A stretch of 64,000 nt of DNA from contig JBFWPF010000003.1 of the NCBI GenBank assembly GCA_050250135.1, positions 1 to 64,000 on the forward strand, read 5' to 3'. Made by a program: the position numbers and the translations under genes. Below the pieces are notes generated by a model. It was not told the origin of the DNA, searched no databases, and saw nothing but the letters and a program-made list of their open reading frames with translations. Each line of letters begins with the position of its first letter. Positions within the stretch are counted from its first letter, which is position 1. Shown here one piece after another: positions 25,391-34,601 of the stretch. This DNA comes from JBFWPF01 sp050250135. Lineage in GTDB: Bacteria; Chlamydiota; Chlamydiia; Chlamydiales; JAFEGQ01.

Positions 25391-26911
25391 ATGCGCCGCG
25401 CTCTCTTCCTCTCCCTCCTCCTTTTAGTGAGCTGCCAGCCCGCCTCTAAACCGGTTCAGAGTACCCTCAGGATGGCCATCACCGAGGATATCGAGAGCTT
25501 TGATCCGCAGCGGGCCCGCTCCATTGCCTCGCAAACGGTTTGCAAGATGCTCTACGACGGGCTGATGCGGATCGATGAGGAGGGGAGACCGATCCCCTCT
25601 CTCGCTCAGGTGATCTCGATCTCGGCCGACAAGCGGACCTACACGATTACGCTCCAAGAGAGCCTCTGGACCGATGGGGAACCGGTGACCGCTTACGACT
25701 TTGAAGCCGCCTGGAGGGAGGCTCTCGACCCCGAAACGGGCTCCGAAAATGCCGCTGTCTTCTATCCTATTCTGAATGCCCGCGCTGCTCACGCCGGTGA
25801 GCTCTCGCTCAAGCAAGTCGGGGTGAGGGCGATCCATGCTCAGCAGCTGGTCGTGCAGCTCGGGGCGCCAACCCCCTACTTTCTCGAGCTTCTCGCCCAC
25901 CCCGCCTACTCCCCCAAGGCCCCCGACGGAAAGGGGACCAACGGCCCCTTTCGACTCGCCTCTCACCGCCTTCAGGAGGCCATTGTCCTCGAGAAAAACC
26001 CCACCTACTGGGATGCCGACGCGGTCCAGCTCGATGGGATCACCCTAAAGGTGGTCCCCGACTACACCACCGCCCTCTACCTTTTTGAGAAGGGGGAGCT
26101 CGACTGGATCGGCAGCCCCACCGGCAACCTCCCCCAAGAGTATGCCGAGCGGGCGCAGCTCTACACCGCCCCTGTTGCGGCAACCCTCTGGTACAAGTTC
26201 AATACGACTAGGCCCCCCCTTGATAACGCTAAGCTGCGCAAAGCGCTCTCTCTAGCGGTCGATCGGCAGGCCCTGGTCCAGCACGTGCTAAAGGGGGGAC
26301 AGGAGGCCACCGCCTCTCCCCTTCCCCCAGCGTTGCAAGGCGAGCGGAGGCTGCCGGCGGTCGATATCGCAAGGGCCAAGGAGCTTCTTAAGGAGGCTCT
26401 GGAGGAGATGGGGATCGACGAGCTCCCCCCCATTACCCTTACCTATGCTAACGGGGAGCTAACCACAAAGCTGACTCAGGCACTCCAGGAACAATGGCGG
26501 CAGGTTCTCGGTCTGAAGGTCTCCCTTGAGTCGACCGAATTCAAGACCCTTCTCTCCCGAATGGGGAAAATGGACTACCAGATGGGAGGGGCAAAAGCCT
26601 GGTTTGCCGACTTCCAGGACCCGACCGGCTTCCTCTCCCTTTTCACCCACGCCGAAGAGCCGGGCGAGGGGGGGCTGAATGAAACGGGCTGGGAGGATCC
26701 CGCCTACGCCCGCCTTATTGAGCGGGCCGAGGTCGAGGTCGACCCCGCCAAGCGGGCCGCTCTCCTCAGCGAAGCTGAGGCCCTCTTTATGGAGGCGATG
26801 CCTGTTCTGCCGATCTGCGACTACCGCTACCGCTACCAGAAGCGGGACTTTGCCGGCGAGCGGATCCCTCCCGCCGGAACCCCCGACTTTAAATGGGTAA
26901 GGAGGGAGTGA
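25391..26911 (+). CDS. oppA: oligopeptide-binding lipoprotein OppA (orphan copy)
   Basis: A periplasmic binding protein of the SBP_bac_5 family. The ATG at 25391 gives MRRALFLSLLLLVSC, a lipoprotein signal with the lipid-accepting Cys at 15; the ATG at 25367 would add eight unneeded residues. Family features include YDGLMRIDEEGRP, WTDGEPVTAYDFEAAWREAL and ALSLAVDRQALVQHVL. No permease genes adjoin it, so it presumably feeds the Opp permease at 34.6-38.5 kb. It converges on an MFS gene, with R2-A and R1-2 between. Confidence 0.9.
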   Translation: MRRALFLSLLLLVSCQPASKPVQSTLRMAITEDIESFDPQRARSIASQTVCKMLYDGLMRIDEEGRPIPSLAQVISISADKRTYTITLQESLWTDGEPVTAYDFEAAWREALDPETGSENAAVFYPILNARAAHAGELSLKQVGVRAIHAQQLVVQLGAPTPYFLELLAHPAYSPKAPDGKGTNGPFRLASHRLQEAIVLEKNPTYWDADAVQLDGITLKVVPDYTTALYLFEKGELDWIGSPTGNLPQEYAERAQLYTAPVAATLWYKFNTTRPPLDNAKLRKALSLAVDRQALVQHVLKGGQEATASPLPPALQGERRLPAVDIARAKELLKEALEEMGIDELPPITLTYANGELTTKLTQALQEQWRQVLGLKVSLESTEFKTLLSRMGKMDYQMGGAKAWFADFQDPTGFLSLFTHAEEPGEGGLNETGWEDPAYARLIERAEVEVDPAKRAALLSEAEALFMEAMPVLPICDYRYRYQKRDFAGERIPPAGTPDFKWVRRE

Positions 26912-26932
26912 GGTTTGTACCCAATACGTGGG

Positions 26933-27246
26933 CAGGACATCTGCAAAGTCTGGCTGACCATTCAGATAGGATTTTACCACAGAGAACACAGAGAGGCACA
27001 GAGGGGGTGTAGGAGGCAAAACGCATGTCTCCCGGGGATGGCCCGCCCTACGTTAATGCTACAATAGATAGGCGATCGGAACGCTGGGATTGCTCCCCAG
27101 GGGCCTCCCCCTGGGGAGCAGCTGTGTGGGCTTATTCCGAAGGAATAAGATCACCTCTGTGCTTCTCTGTGTCCTCTGTGGTAAAATTTCCTAATCAACT
27201 TGGGGGCAGGGAATGAACAGCTGGCACAGACTTTGCAGATGTCCTG
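26933..27246. repeat. R2 modular palindromic repeat, copy A
   Basis: A 314-bp nested palindrome. The outer arms are a perfect 20-base inverted repeat (CAGGACATCTGCAAAGTCTG at 26933-26952 and its complement at 27227-27246). Inside is a second pair of about 34 bases starting ATTTTACCACAGAG. Between them lie complete hairpins, including one around CTCCCCAGGGG (27091-27120) and CTTATTCC-GAA-GGAATAAG (27131-27149). R2-B is a longer inverted relative and R2-C a shorter one. Confidence 0.85.
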
Positions 27247-27295
27247 GGCGGCAGGGGGTGCTCAGATGGCGCATCGCGATGAGGCCTGGTTTTTA

Positions 27296-27454
27296 ACCCC
27301 TGATTGCGACCTATCGTCCTGAGGGCATCGACAGTAGGCGGTCATCTGGAGCACATCCCTCCTCACCCGGGTTTACAAACCCGGCCTCGTCACGATGTGC
27401 GCCATCTGATCACCTCCTGCCGCCCCCTCAGGACGATAGGTCGCAATCAGGGGT
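27296..27454. repeat. R1 palindromic repeat, copy 2
   Basis: This 159-bp copy is inverted relative to copies 1 and 4. The ends are ACCCCTGATT and its complement, and the apex is CCGGGTT-TAC-AAACCCGG. It is flanked by the triplet TTA on both sides (27293-27295 and 27455-27457), which I read as a target duplication. The right-hand TTA is also the stop codon of the MFS gene on the minus strand. Confidence 0.88.
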
Positions 27455-28696
27455 TTAAGCGGTAACACCCGCCTTGCTAGGGCGGAGAAGGGTATAGACC
27501 ATTAACGCGATCAGTAGCGTGGCGGGACAGAGGGCGAGGACCGCTTGGTAGGCGCCAGGTGAAGGGCTCGCCCCCTCCGTTGGGAAAAAGAGGTCGAGCA
27601 GGATCCCAATCAGCGGCTGAACAAGGGCTCCTCCAACGAAGACCATCGTATTGGTAAAGGCAATCGCCGTCCCCTTTGCCGCAGCCACATTTATCCGGGT
27701 AACGTAAGAGTAGGCGAGAAGCTGCGCCGAGCAGAATAGTCCCAAGCAAAAGAGAAGGAGAGAGGCCCATCTGATCCCGATCTGGGGCAGGTAGAGGATC
27801 GGCATGAGAGCCAGGAGTGCAAGGCTTGTTGAGGCGATCAATAGCCCTTTTCTGGCCTGAAAGCGGTCGGCAAGGAGGCCGATGATAGGCCCCCCTACAA
27901 TAAAGCCGATGTAGATAAGGGAGGTGGTAAAGGCCGCGCCGTTTTGCGAGACGCCATAAACCGCCCGGATAAACGGGACACCCCAGAGGGCGGCAAAGCA
28001 GACTATCGGGATATAAAAGAAGAGGGTCCCAACGGCAATTACCCAGCTCTGCCCATTCTGCAGCACCCCCTTCGCCTGGTACCAGAGCCGGCCGAATGTG
28101 GGGGGCAAGCTAGCCTTGGTGACATTGGGCGGATCCTTACGAGCCGTGAAGTAGAGGAGGGTGGCGAGGGCAAAACCAAAGAGCCCCAACACAAGCATAC
28201 TTGGCCGCCACCCAAAATGGGTGATAGCAAAACTGAGGGGCCCCTGGCCGGTCACCGCCCCGAGCATCCCGAGGGAATTGCTCAGCCCGATCAGCAGGGC
28301 AAGCCGCCCCGCCGGAAACCACTGGGTGACCACGTAGACGAGGCCGACCCAGGCAAAGGCCGAACCGGCCCCCATCAGGAATCGGCCGCCCCCGGCTAAG
28401 GCGAGGTAGGGGGCGATGCTAAAGAGGAGGGCCCCGAGGCCGCAGAGGGCGCTGGCGATCGAGAGGAGGCTGCGGGCCCCATAGCGGTCCATCATCACGC
28501 CGATGGGGAACTGGAGGGGGGCATAGGCGTAGAGGTAGAAGGCACTCACCGAGCCGACCACACCGGCCGAGACCTGAAAGGAGCCCTCCAGTTCGGGAAC
28601 CATCACACTCGGTGAGACCCGCAAAACGAGCTCGTAGTAGCTAAAGAGGAGGGCAAGGCCCCACACAACCCAGCGAAACAGGCGATATTGACCCAT
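27455..28696 (-). CDS. MFS transporter, 12 segments
   Basis: A 413-aa major-facilitator protein. The loop 2-3 motif appears as GVMMDRYGARSLL (near residue 66), and the hydrophobic pattern gives about 12 membrane helices in two halves. Phrases such as ELVLRVSPSVMVPEL and AFYLYAYAPLQFPIGV resemble carriers of organic anions or sugar phosphates, but the substrate cannot be named. The stop codon is the TTA triplet bordering R1-2. It lies ten bases downstream of the efflux carrier and could share its message. Confidence 0.85.
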   Translation of the reverse strand: MGQYRLFRWVVWGLALLFSYYELVLRVSPSVMVPELEGSFQVSAGVVGSVSAFYLYAYAPLQFPIGVMMDRYGARSLLSIASALCGLGALLFSIAPYLALAGGGRFLMGAGSAFAWVGLVYVVTQWFPAGRLALLIGLSNSLGMLGAVTGQGPLSFAITHFGWRPSMLVLGLFGFALATLLYFTARKDPPNVTKASLPPTFGRLWYQAKGVLQNGQSWVIAVGTLFFYIPIVCFAALWGVPFIRAVYGVSQNGAAFTTSLIYIGFIVGGPIIGLLADRFQARKGLLIASTSLALLALMPILYLPQIGIRWASLLLFCLGLFCSAQLLAYSYVTRINVAAAKGTAIAFTNTMVFVGGALVQPLIGILLDLFFPTEGASPSPGAYQAVLALCPATLLIALMVYTLLRPSKAGVTA

Positions 28697-28705
28697 CTCC
28701 CTGTT

Positions 28706-30328
28706 CTACCCCGGATTAGGCCCTTGCGTCCAGAGGGGCCGGCGCATCCTATGGTAGACAAGGAGGGCGATCATGGTGAGGAGGAGGCCGAGGAAAACCC
28801 AGCCAAAAATCCAAATGGCGTCGAGGAGGGAGGCGAGCTTGGATTGGTTGAGGATATCGGCGATGATCAGCTGGGTCGACTGCTCCCCTCCCCTAACCGG
28901 CCCCGAAGCGGTCGAGAGATGGGTATCGAGCGTCCGATAAAATTGCTCATAGCGGGGGGAGTAGACGTTGACCATCTCCCCAAAGCGCGCGTTGTGGTAG
29001 GCCTCTCGGGTGATCTGAATCGTCTGGATAATCCCGCTCCCGAAGGCCCCTCCCATCTGCCGGATAAAGGTCACAATAGCGGCGCCCCGGGGAGCGATGT
29101 CGTGGGGAAGGTCGGAGAGGGCGAAGGTGGTGATGGGGCCGAGGGTGAGACTGACCCCTACAGCACGCATGGAGATGACCACAAAGAGCTGCCCCATGGT
29201 GCTCTGCACGGTGTAGCTGTGATCGATAAAGCAACTCAAGGTGATCAGGGCGATCCCAACTAGGGCAAAGGCGACGGGGGGTACTCGGTGGACGAGAAGG
29301 CTGGGGAGAATGCCCCCTAAACAGTAGATCAGGCCGATGGAGCTGAGGAACCAACCGACGGTCCACTTCTCGTAGCGGTAGATCGTCTCAAGCATCCCGA
29401 TCGAGGTTAGGGTAACGCCAAAGATCATGACACCAACGATCGCCATACCAAGGCAGCTGATGATAAAGACCGGGTCCTTGAGGAGGCGGTGGTCGAGGAG
29501 GGGGTATTTGCGGGTCCAGGTGGCGTAGACGAGAAGGGAGAGGGCAAGGAGGCTGACGATCCAGCAGCTGATCGTAAAGCCGGAGCGCCAGCCGAGGGTG
29601 TTCCAGGGCTCCTTGACCTGAGTGACAATGAGAAAGAGGGCAAAAGCGGCGGTGTAGAGGCTAAAAAGGCTGAGGTAGTCGTAGGGGGGGCGCTTTTCGG
29701 TGGGGAGTTCAGGGCAAAAGAGCAGCAACAGCAGGAGGACGGGAGGGGCCAAGATAATGTCGGGAAGGCTCATCAGCTGCCAGGTTCCGATCTGGCCGAT
29801 GTAGCCGCTGTAGAGGAGGCCGAGAGCAATACCCAAGCCAAAGGTGATACTAGAGGAGAGGGAGATGACGATCGCTCTATACCGATCGGAGAGGAGGCGG
29901 CTGAGGATCGCAAGGCCTACGCTAATGACCACACCCCCGCCCAGCCCTCCGATGAGGCGGCAGAAGAACATGATAGAGTAGTGGGAGGTAAAAGGGGTGA
30001 GGATAGCGCCCGACATAAAGAGGAGGATGCCGCAAAAGAGGACCCGCTTAAAACCGTAATTCCAGCTGATCCGGACGGCAAAGAGGGGGGAGAGGCCGAC
30101 GGTGAAAAGGAAGATCCGGCCAAGCCAAAGGCCATGGGTGGGAGAGACGGCGAGGGCCCCCTCCACTTCGCTTAGAAGCAGGATGATCGACATCAGGCTG
30201 ATCACAACGGAGGTGCCGGCAAACGTGACGGTGACGGCAAGCCACCACAAGGCAGCGGCGGGAAAACGGCGGCAGCAGAGGGGCTGATGCCAATTCAGGA
30301 GCTGAGCGAAGGGCCATCGAGAGGGCAT
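28706..30328 (-). CDS. DHA2-type MFS multidrug exporter (EmrB-like)
   Basis: The inner-membrane pump of a three-part efflux system. About 14 hydrophobic segments and a 540-aa length fit the DHA2/EmrB group. Motif C-like and GLGGGVVISVGLAILSRL segments are present, with FIRQMGGAFGSGIIQT late in the protein, as in EmrB. The start is set at ATG 30328 (MPSRWPFAQLLNWHQP), overlapping the membrane-fusion gene by 34 bases; the frame runs back to 30397. The operon order is tolC-emrA-emrB. Confidence 0.87.
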   Translation of the reverse strand: MPSRWPFAQLLNWHQPLCCRRFPAAALWWLAVTVTFAGTSVVISLMSIILLLSEVEGALAVSPTHGLWLGRIFLFTVGLSPLFAVRISWNYGFKRVLFCGILLFMSGAILTPFTSHYSIMFFCRLIGGLGGGVVISVGLAILSRLLSDRYRAIVISLSSSITFGLGIALGLLYSGYIGQIGTWQLMSLPDIILAPPVLLLLLLFCPELPTEKRPPYDYLSLFSLYTAAFALFLIVTQVKEPWNTLGWRSGFTISCWIVSLLALSLLVYATWTRKYPLLDHRLLKDPVFIISCLGMAIVGVMIFGVTLTSIGMLETIYRYEKWTVGWFLSSIGLIYCLGGILPSLLVHRVPPVAFALVGIALITLSCFIDHSYTVQSTMGQLFVVISMRAVGVSLTLGPITTFALSDLPHDIAPRGAAIVTFIRQMGGAFGSGIIQTIQITREAYHNARFGEMVNVYSPRYEQFYRTLDTHLSTASGPVRGGEQSTQLIIADILNQSKLASLLDAIWIFGWVFLGLLLTMIALLVYHRMRRPLWTQGPNPG

Positions 30329-31281
30329 GTCAGCTCTTTGTCTTGTGGGCCACAGGAGGAGGTCGCCAGGGGCTTTACTTTTATAAGCACCTCGCAAGAG
30401 AGGCCGGGAAAGAGGTAAAGGGGCTCCCCTTTAGGAAAGTCATCGGGCGGGCGGATCGAGATCTTGAGGGGAACTCGCTGCGCCACTTTGGTGTAGTTCC
30501 CTGTGGCGTTGTTCTGCGGTACGAGGGAGAACTGGGAGGCGGCCGCCCCCTTAATCGTGAAGATCTCCCCGTGGAACCGGTAGCCGGGGTAGGCGTCGAC
30601 CCGGATGTCGACGGGGTCACCTAGGCGGATATTCTCCATCTTAAACTCCTCAAGGTTGGCGAGGACCCAGACATCCTGGAGGTCATACATGGTGTAGAGG
30701 GCCTGCCCAGGGGAGACGACATCCCCAACCCAGACCCACCGCTTGGCGATCACCCCATCGCGCGGTGCATGGATAGTGTAGTGGACGAGCTGAGCCTCGA
30801 TCACCTCAAGCTGCCGAACCGCCTGCTCAAGGGCGGCGATCGAGAGGGCAAGGCCCGCCTCAGCCATCCAAAAGTCCTTCTGCTTGTGGTCGAAGTCCTG
30901 GGCCGAGATCACCCGGTCCCCAATCCCCTCTTCGGCCCGGATGTAGTCATTGCGAACCTTCTCGAGGAGGGCCTCTTTGACCTTGATCTCCTGCTGCAGC
31001 CGGATAATGTTGGCTTCGGCCTCCGCCTTTTGGGCAAGGGGAACGTTGTTCTGCAGCTGGGCGATCAGCTGCCCCTCCCTTACCGTGTCCCCCTCATCGA
31101 CGTAGAGGGAGAGGATCCGCTCGGTGACGTTGGAGGTCAGGTTAGTCTGATAGGCTTCGATGTTGGCGTCGTTGGTCCAGACGACCCGTCGCCACTCAAA
31201 GAAAAAGAGGCCGACCGCGACTCCGATGATCACAAGGGCGGACAAGCTGATGGCTAGGGTCTTGGGACGGTCTATCGACAT
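30295..31281 (-). CDS. HlyD/EmrA-type membrane fusion protein
   Basis: A 328-aa periplasmic adaptor linking the pump to the outer-membrane channel. One membrane anchor lies at about 9-29, followed by the first lipoyl half-motif (ILSLYVDEGDTVREGQLIAQL), a helical hairpin (AEANIIRLQQEIKVKEALLE), the second half-motif (YTIHAPRDGVIAKRWVWVGD) and a beta-barrel domain. It overlaps the TolC-like gene by ten bases. Confidence 0.9.
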   Translation of the reverse strand: MSIDRPKTLAISLSALVIIGVAVGLFFFEWRRVVWTNDANIEAYQTNLTSNVTERILSLYVDEGDTVREGQLIAQLQNNVPLAQKAEAEANIIRLQQEIKVKEALLEKVRNDYIRAEEGIGDRVISAQDFDHKQKDFWMAEAGLALSIAALEQAVRQLEVIEAQLVHYTIHAPRDGVIAKRWVWVGDVVSPGQALYTMYDLQDVWVLANLEEFKMENIRLGDPVDIRVDAYPGYRFHGEIFTIKGAAASQFSLVPQNNATGNYTKVAQRVPLKISIRPPDDFPKGEPLYLFPGLSCEVLIKVKPLATSSCGPQDKELTCPLDGPSLSS

Positions 31282-32759
31282 CGCAAATCGGCTCCGCTGG
31301 CGTGGATGAGGCCGTAGTAACCCGCCATCAGGTCGAACTCGGCCCGGTTGCGGATGTTGAGGGCGTCGATCAGGTTGTCCACCACGATCTGGTAGTCAAA
31401 GACGGTGATGTAGCCGATCTCAAGCTGGCTCTTGGCCAGATCGAGGGTCTGCTGAGCGAGCCGGACATTCGATTCGGCAGTCACAAAACTGGCCACCCCA
31501 TCCTCTATTTCAAATATTTGCTTTCTTACGTCCTCATAGGCCATCTGGACACTTTTCTGGTACTCAAACTGTTTGGCGCTCCGGTTGTGGATCGCCTTTG
31601 AGATCCGGTAACGCCGCCCGAAGCCGTCAAAAAGGAGCCACTTGACGCTGTAGCCGAGCCCCCAGGAGAAGCTCTGGTTAAAGAAATTGGAGGTGGGGGT
31701 GTCAAGCATCTTGGTGGGGTAGCCTCCGTAGTTAAACTCCAGGTTGATCTGAGGCCAGTACTCCCCCCGCTGCTTGCCCACCTCCTCTTGCGCGATCCGA
31801 ACTTCGGTCCGTGCCTCGGCCAGTTCGGGGCGGTAGGTGAGGGCAAGCCCCTCCCACGAGGCGACCTCGCTTGGCGAGAAGAGAGTGGCCATGAGCCGCT
31901 CTTGAGTGATCGGGTATCCCTTTTTGTAGATGGGCCCCTCGGGATCCCCCTCCTCAAAGAGGGCGGCCATCCGGTCGACCTTGGTGGCCAGTTCGGGGAT
32001 GGAGCCGATCGGGATCCCCTCGGAACCGATCTCCACCTCCACCTTGCCGGGGTCGTAGCCGAGGACCCGGACAAAGGCATCGAGGTCGACCCGGTAGCGC
32101 TTGATCGCATCGTAGTAGACCGAGGAGGCGTTGGCGACGGCCACCTTGCTCTGGTTGACGTTGAGGAGGATGGTGGTGCCGATCTTGTAGTCGGCCTGCT
32201 CCTGGACAGCAAGGCTGGTGAGGAGCTCTATCTTCTGCTTCGCCGTCTCCACCGTCTCCCGATCGTAAACGAGCTGGTAGTAGAGGGTCCGGGTCTGGAA
32301 GAGGATGTCGATGGTGGCGGCGTTGAGGAGGGCCCTCATCTGCTGGACGATCAGCCCCGCTATTTTGGCGTCGAACCACTTGTCGGTCGAGATCAGCGCC
32401 TGGGTTGTGTTGAGCTGGGTGAGAAAAGCGCTGCGAGCATTGGCGAACATCACCACCTCCTCCGCCTTGTAGCCGAGGCTGACCAAATTGAGTTCAGGGA
32501 GCCATTTGGAGAGGGCATCGAGCCTCCCCTGCTGTGCCCGCATCAGAAGCTGCCTCATCCGGTGGAGGTCGGGGTTGTGGGAGAGGGCAATCGCCTCGGC
32601 CTCCTCAAGGGTCACGGTGCCTAGGGGGCAGGGGTCCTCTGGGGGGCAACAAGGGGGCGGAGCGGGGCGACAGCACGGGGTAGGGGGCGAGTAGGAGGGA
32701 GTACGGGGGCCACAGCCCGACAGGACCAACAGAAAGAGCAGCCACCCGATTCTTCTCAT
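31272..32759 (-). CDS. TolC-family outer-membrane efflux lipoprotein
   Basis: The 495-aa product starts with a lipoprotein signal, WLLFLLVLSGC, followed by an unusual Pro/Cys-rich stretch with five to six cysteines (CCRPAPPPCCPPEDPC, about residues 28-43). The helical OEP repeats follow: TLEEAEAIALSHNPDL and, in the second half, LAEARTEVRIAQEEVGKQRG, with the conserved YGG and GYSVKWLLFDG elements. It is the outer-membrane channel of the EmrAB-like system and first in its operon. The Cys-rich stretch could form disulfides or bind metal. Confidence 0.88.
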   Translation of the reverse strand: MRRIGWLLFLLVLSGCGPRTPSYSPPTPCCRPAPPPCCPPEDPCPLGTVTLEEAEAIALSHNPDLHRMRQLLMRAQQGRLDALSKWLPELNLVSLGYKAEEVVMFANARSAFLTQLNTTQALISTDKWFDAKIAGLIVQQMRALLNAATIDILFQTRTLYYQLVYDRETVETAKQKIELLTSLAVQEQADYKIGTTILLNVNQSKVAVANASSVYYDAIKRYRVDLDAFVRVLGYDPGKVEVEIGSEGIPIGSIPELATKVDRMAALFEEGDPEGPIYKKGYPITQERLMATLFSPSEVASWEGLALTYRPELAEARTEVRIAQEEVGKQRGEYWPQINLEFNYGGYPTKMLDTPTSNFFNQSFSWGLGYSVKWLLFDGFGRRYRISKAIHNRSAKQFEYQKSVQMAYEDVRKQIFEIEDGVASFVTAESNVRLAQQTLDLAKSQLEIGYITVFDYQIVVDNLIDALNIRNRAEFDLMAGYYGLIHASGADLRCR

Positions 32760-32840
32760 ATTAAATTATTTTCTTACATATCAGGGGTTGATTGGCAAGC
32801 GGTTATCGTTTAGGCTGTCACCGCGATAACGGAGCTTGAA

Positions 32841-32989
32841 ACCTCTGATTGCAACCTATCGTCCTGAGGGCACCCACAGTGGGCAGTCATCTGGAGCACA
32901 TCCCTCCTCACCCGGGTTTACAAACCCGGCCTCGTCGCGAGGTGCGCTACCTGACCACCCCCTCAGGACGATAGGTCACAACCAGAGGT
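32841..32989. repeat. R1 palindromic repeat, copy 3
   Basis: A 149-bp copy in the same orientation as copy 2. Both ends carry the same change (ACCTCTG instead of ACCCCTG), so pairing is kept. It is flanked by GAA on both sides (32838-32840 and 32990-32992), a 3-bp duplication. It ends six bases before the oppA2 ATG and separates that gene from an older GGAG at 32831-32834. Confidence 0.87.
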
Positions 32990-32990
32990 G
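32985..32990 (+). promoter_or_regulatory. Shine-Dalgarno of oppA2 made at the end of R1-3
   Basis: GAGGTG, a six-base match to the 16S anti-Shine-Dalgarno, spans the last five bases of R1-3 and the first base of the GAA flank, five bases before the ATG at 32996. In the standard R1 end the site would read GGGGTG. Without the insertion GGAG would have stood nine bases from the ATG. Confidence 0.6.
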
Positions 32991-32995
32991 AAACG

Positions 32996-34570
32996 ATGCG
33001 TAAACTCCTTCTCCTCCTCCTGCTGGTATGCTGCCAAACCGCCCCCGTCAAAAGAGAGGGGGTGCGGATCAACCTCTTTACCGATCCCACTGCTCTCGAC
33101 CCTCGCCTAGCCGAAGGGATGGGGAGCAACACGGTCGTCCTCGAGCTTTTTGAGGGGCTGGTTCGGATCGGCCCGAGTGGGGAGCCCGAGCTGGCGCTAG
33201 CAAAGGAGGTGACGGTCAGTGAGGATGGGCTCGAATACACCTTCACCTTGCGCCCCTCGAAATGGTCAAACGGGGAGCCCCTTACGGCTCAGGATTTTGT
33301 TTTTGGATGGAAGGAGGCGCTGCGGCCCGACTTCCCCTCCGAGTGTGCCTACCTGCTGTTTGAGATCGAGGGGGCGCGGGAGGCTAAGCTGGACGGGGCA
33401 TCCCCCGATGGGATCGGCGTCTGGGCCGAGGGGCCCCACATTCTGCATGTCCGCCTCACCCATCCGGCTCCCTACTTCCTCCACTTAACCACCAACTCCC
33501 TCTATTTTCCGATCAATCGGAAGGCGGCAAAGCGCCATCCCCGCTGGGCCGACCGGCCGGGCCCCCACTTTGTGACGAACGGCCCCTTTAAGTTGGTGAA
33601 GTGGGAGCATGGGGCGGAGCTGGTTACGGTGAAAAATCCCCATTACTGGGCAGCCGATGAGGTGACGATCGAGGAGATCCACCACTCGATGATCGACAAC
33701 TCGACGACCGAGATCACCATGTTTGAGCAGAAGGAGCTCGACTGGGCCGGCGGGCCGATGTCGATGCTCCCCTACGACGCGATCCCCTCTCTGCGGGAGG
33801 AATTTGGGGTCGAGGTCTTCGGGATCGATGCGGTCTACTGGTACCAGTTCAACACCAGTCACCCCCTCCTCAAAAACCGGAAAATCCGGCAGGCGCTCGC
33901 CTACTCGGTCAGGCGGGATGAGCTGGCCCGAAACCTTGCCAAGGGGGCCCACCAGCCCGCCACCGGCCTCATCCCTCCTAATATCGTGCGCAAAGGGCGG
34001 GACTACCTGGGCGGGAGGGGCGACGAGGAGATCCAAGCCCTTTTTGCCGAGGGACTTGAAGAGGTTGGGATGGCGGGAGAGCGCCTCCCGACCCTAACCC
34101 TTAGCACAAATATCTCGGAGGACCACCTCAAGCTCGCCCAGGCGATGCAGCACCGGTGGCACACCCTCTTTGGGCTCACCGTCAACATCGACCCCTCCGA
34201 GTGGAAGGTCCACCTCGGCAAGCTCCACACCGGCTCCTACGACATCGGCCGCTTTGGGTGGTATGCCAATTACCGCGACGGGGTCGACTTCCTTAACCGC
34301 TTCCGCTTCCCCAGCTGTAAAAGGACCTGCGAGGGGTGGGATCAGGAGAGCTTTGCCCACTTTGTCGACCGGATCGACTGGTGCGCCGACAGGGGCTGCC
34401 GAGACCGGCTTATCGCCGAGGCCGAGGGGTGGCTAATGGAGGAGATGCCCGTTGTTCCCCTCTTCTTTCTCAACTTCAACTATATGAAGCACCCCGATCT
34501 CAAGGGGACCGTCTTCAGCCCATTTGGACGGGTCGATTTTCGTTGGGCTTTTTGGGAAAGATCTGTTTAA
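32996..34570 (+). CDS. oppA: oligopeptide-binding lipoprotein OppA of the opp operon
   Basis: A 524-aa SBP_bac_5 protein with the signal MRKLLLLLLLVCCQ, whose Cys-Cys pair includes the lipid site. Core motifs are LFEGLVRIGPSGEPELALA, WSNGEPLTAQDFVFGWKEAL, NGPFKLVKWEHGAELV and QALAYSVRRDELARNL. It captures peptides in the periplasm and delivers them to OppBCDF, encoded directly downstream (32-base gap). It is clearly diverged from the OppA at 25391-26911, so the two may bind different peptides. Confidence 0.93.
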   Translation: MRKLLLLLLLVCCQTAPVKREGVRINLFTDPTALDPRLAEGMGSNTVVLELFEGLVRIGPSGEPELALAKEVTVSEDGLEYTFTLRPSKWSNGEPLTAQDFVFGWKEALRPDFPSECAYLLFEIEGAREAKLDGASPDGIGVWAEGPHILHVRLTHPAPYFLHLTTNSLYFPINRKAAKRHPRWADRPGPHFVTNGPFKLVKWEHGAELVTVKNPHYWAADEVTIEEIHHSMIDNSTTEITMFEQKELDWAGGPMSMLPYDAIPSLREEFGVEVFGIDAVYWYQFNTSHPLLKNRKIRQALAYSVRRDELARNLAKGAHQPATGLIPPNIVRKGRDYLGGRGDEEIQALFAEGLEEVGMAGERLPTLTLSTNISEDHLKLAQAMQHRWHTLFGLTVNIDPSEWKVHLGKLHTGSYDIGRFGWYANYRDGVDFLNRFRFPSCKRTCEGWDQESFAHFVDRIDWCADRGCRDRLIAEAEGWLMEEMPVVPLFFLNFNYMKHPDLKGTVFSPFGRVDFRWAFWERSV

Positions 34571-34601
34571 ATGGCCTTTGACTTTTGTGGGGTAGTTTCC
34601 C

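Noticed and set aside
26933..27454. A CRISPR array or tandem repeat reading of the repeat-rich gaps
   Set aside because: The units are palindromic modules and dispersed copies, not regularly spaced direct repeats with unique spacers, and no cas genes are present.
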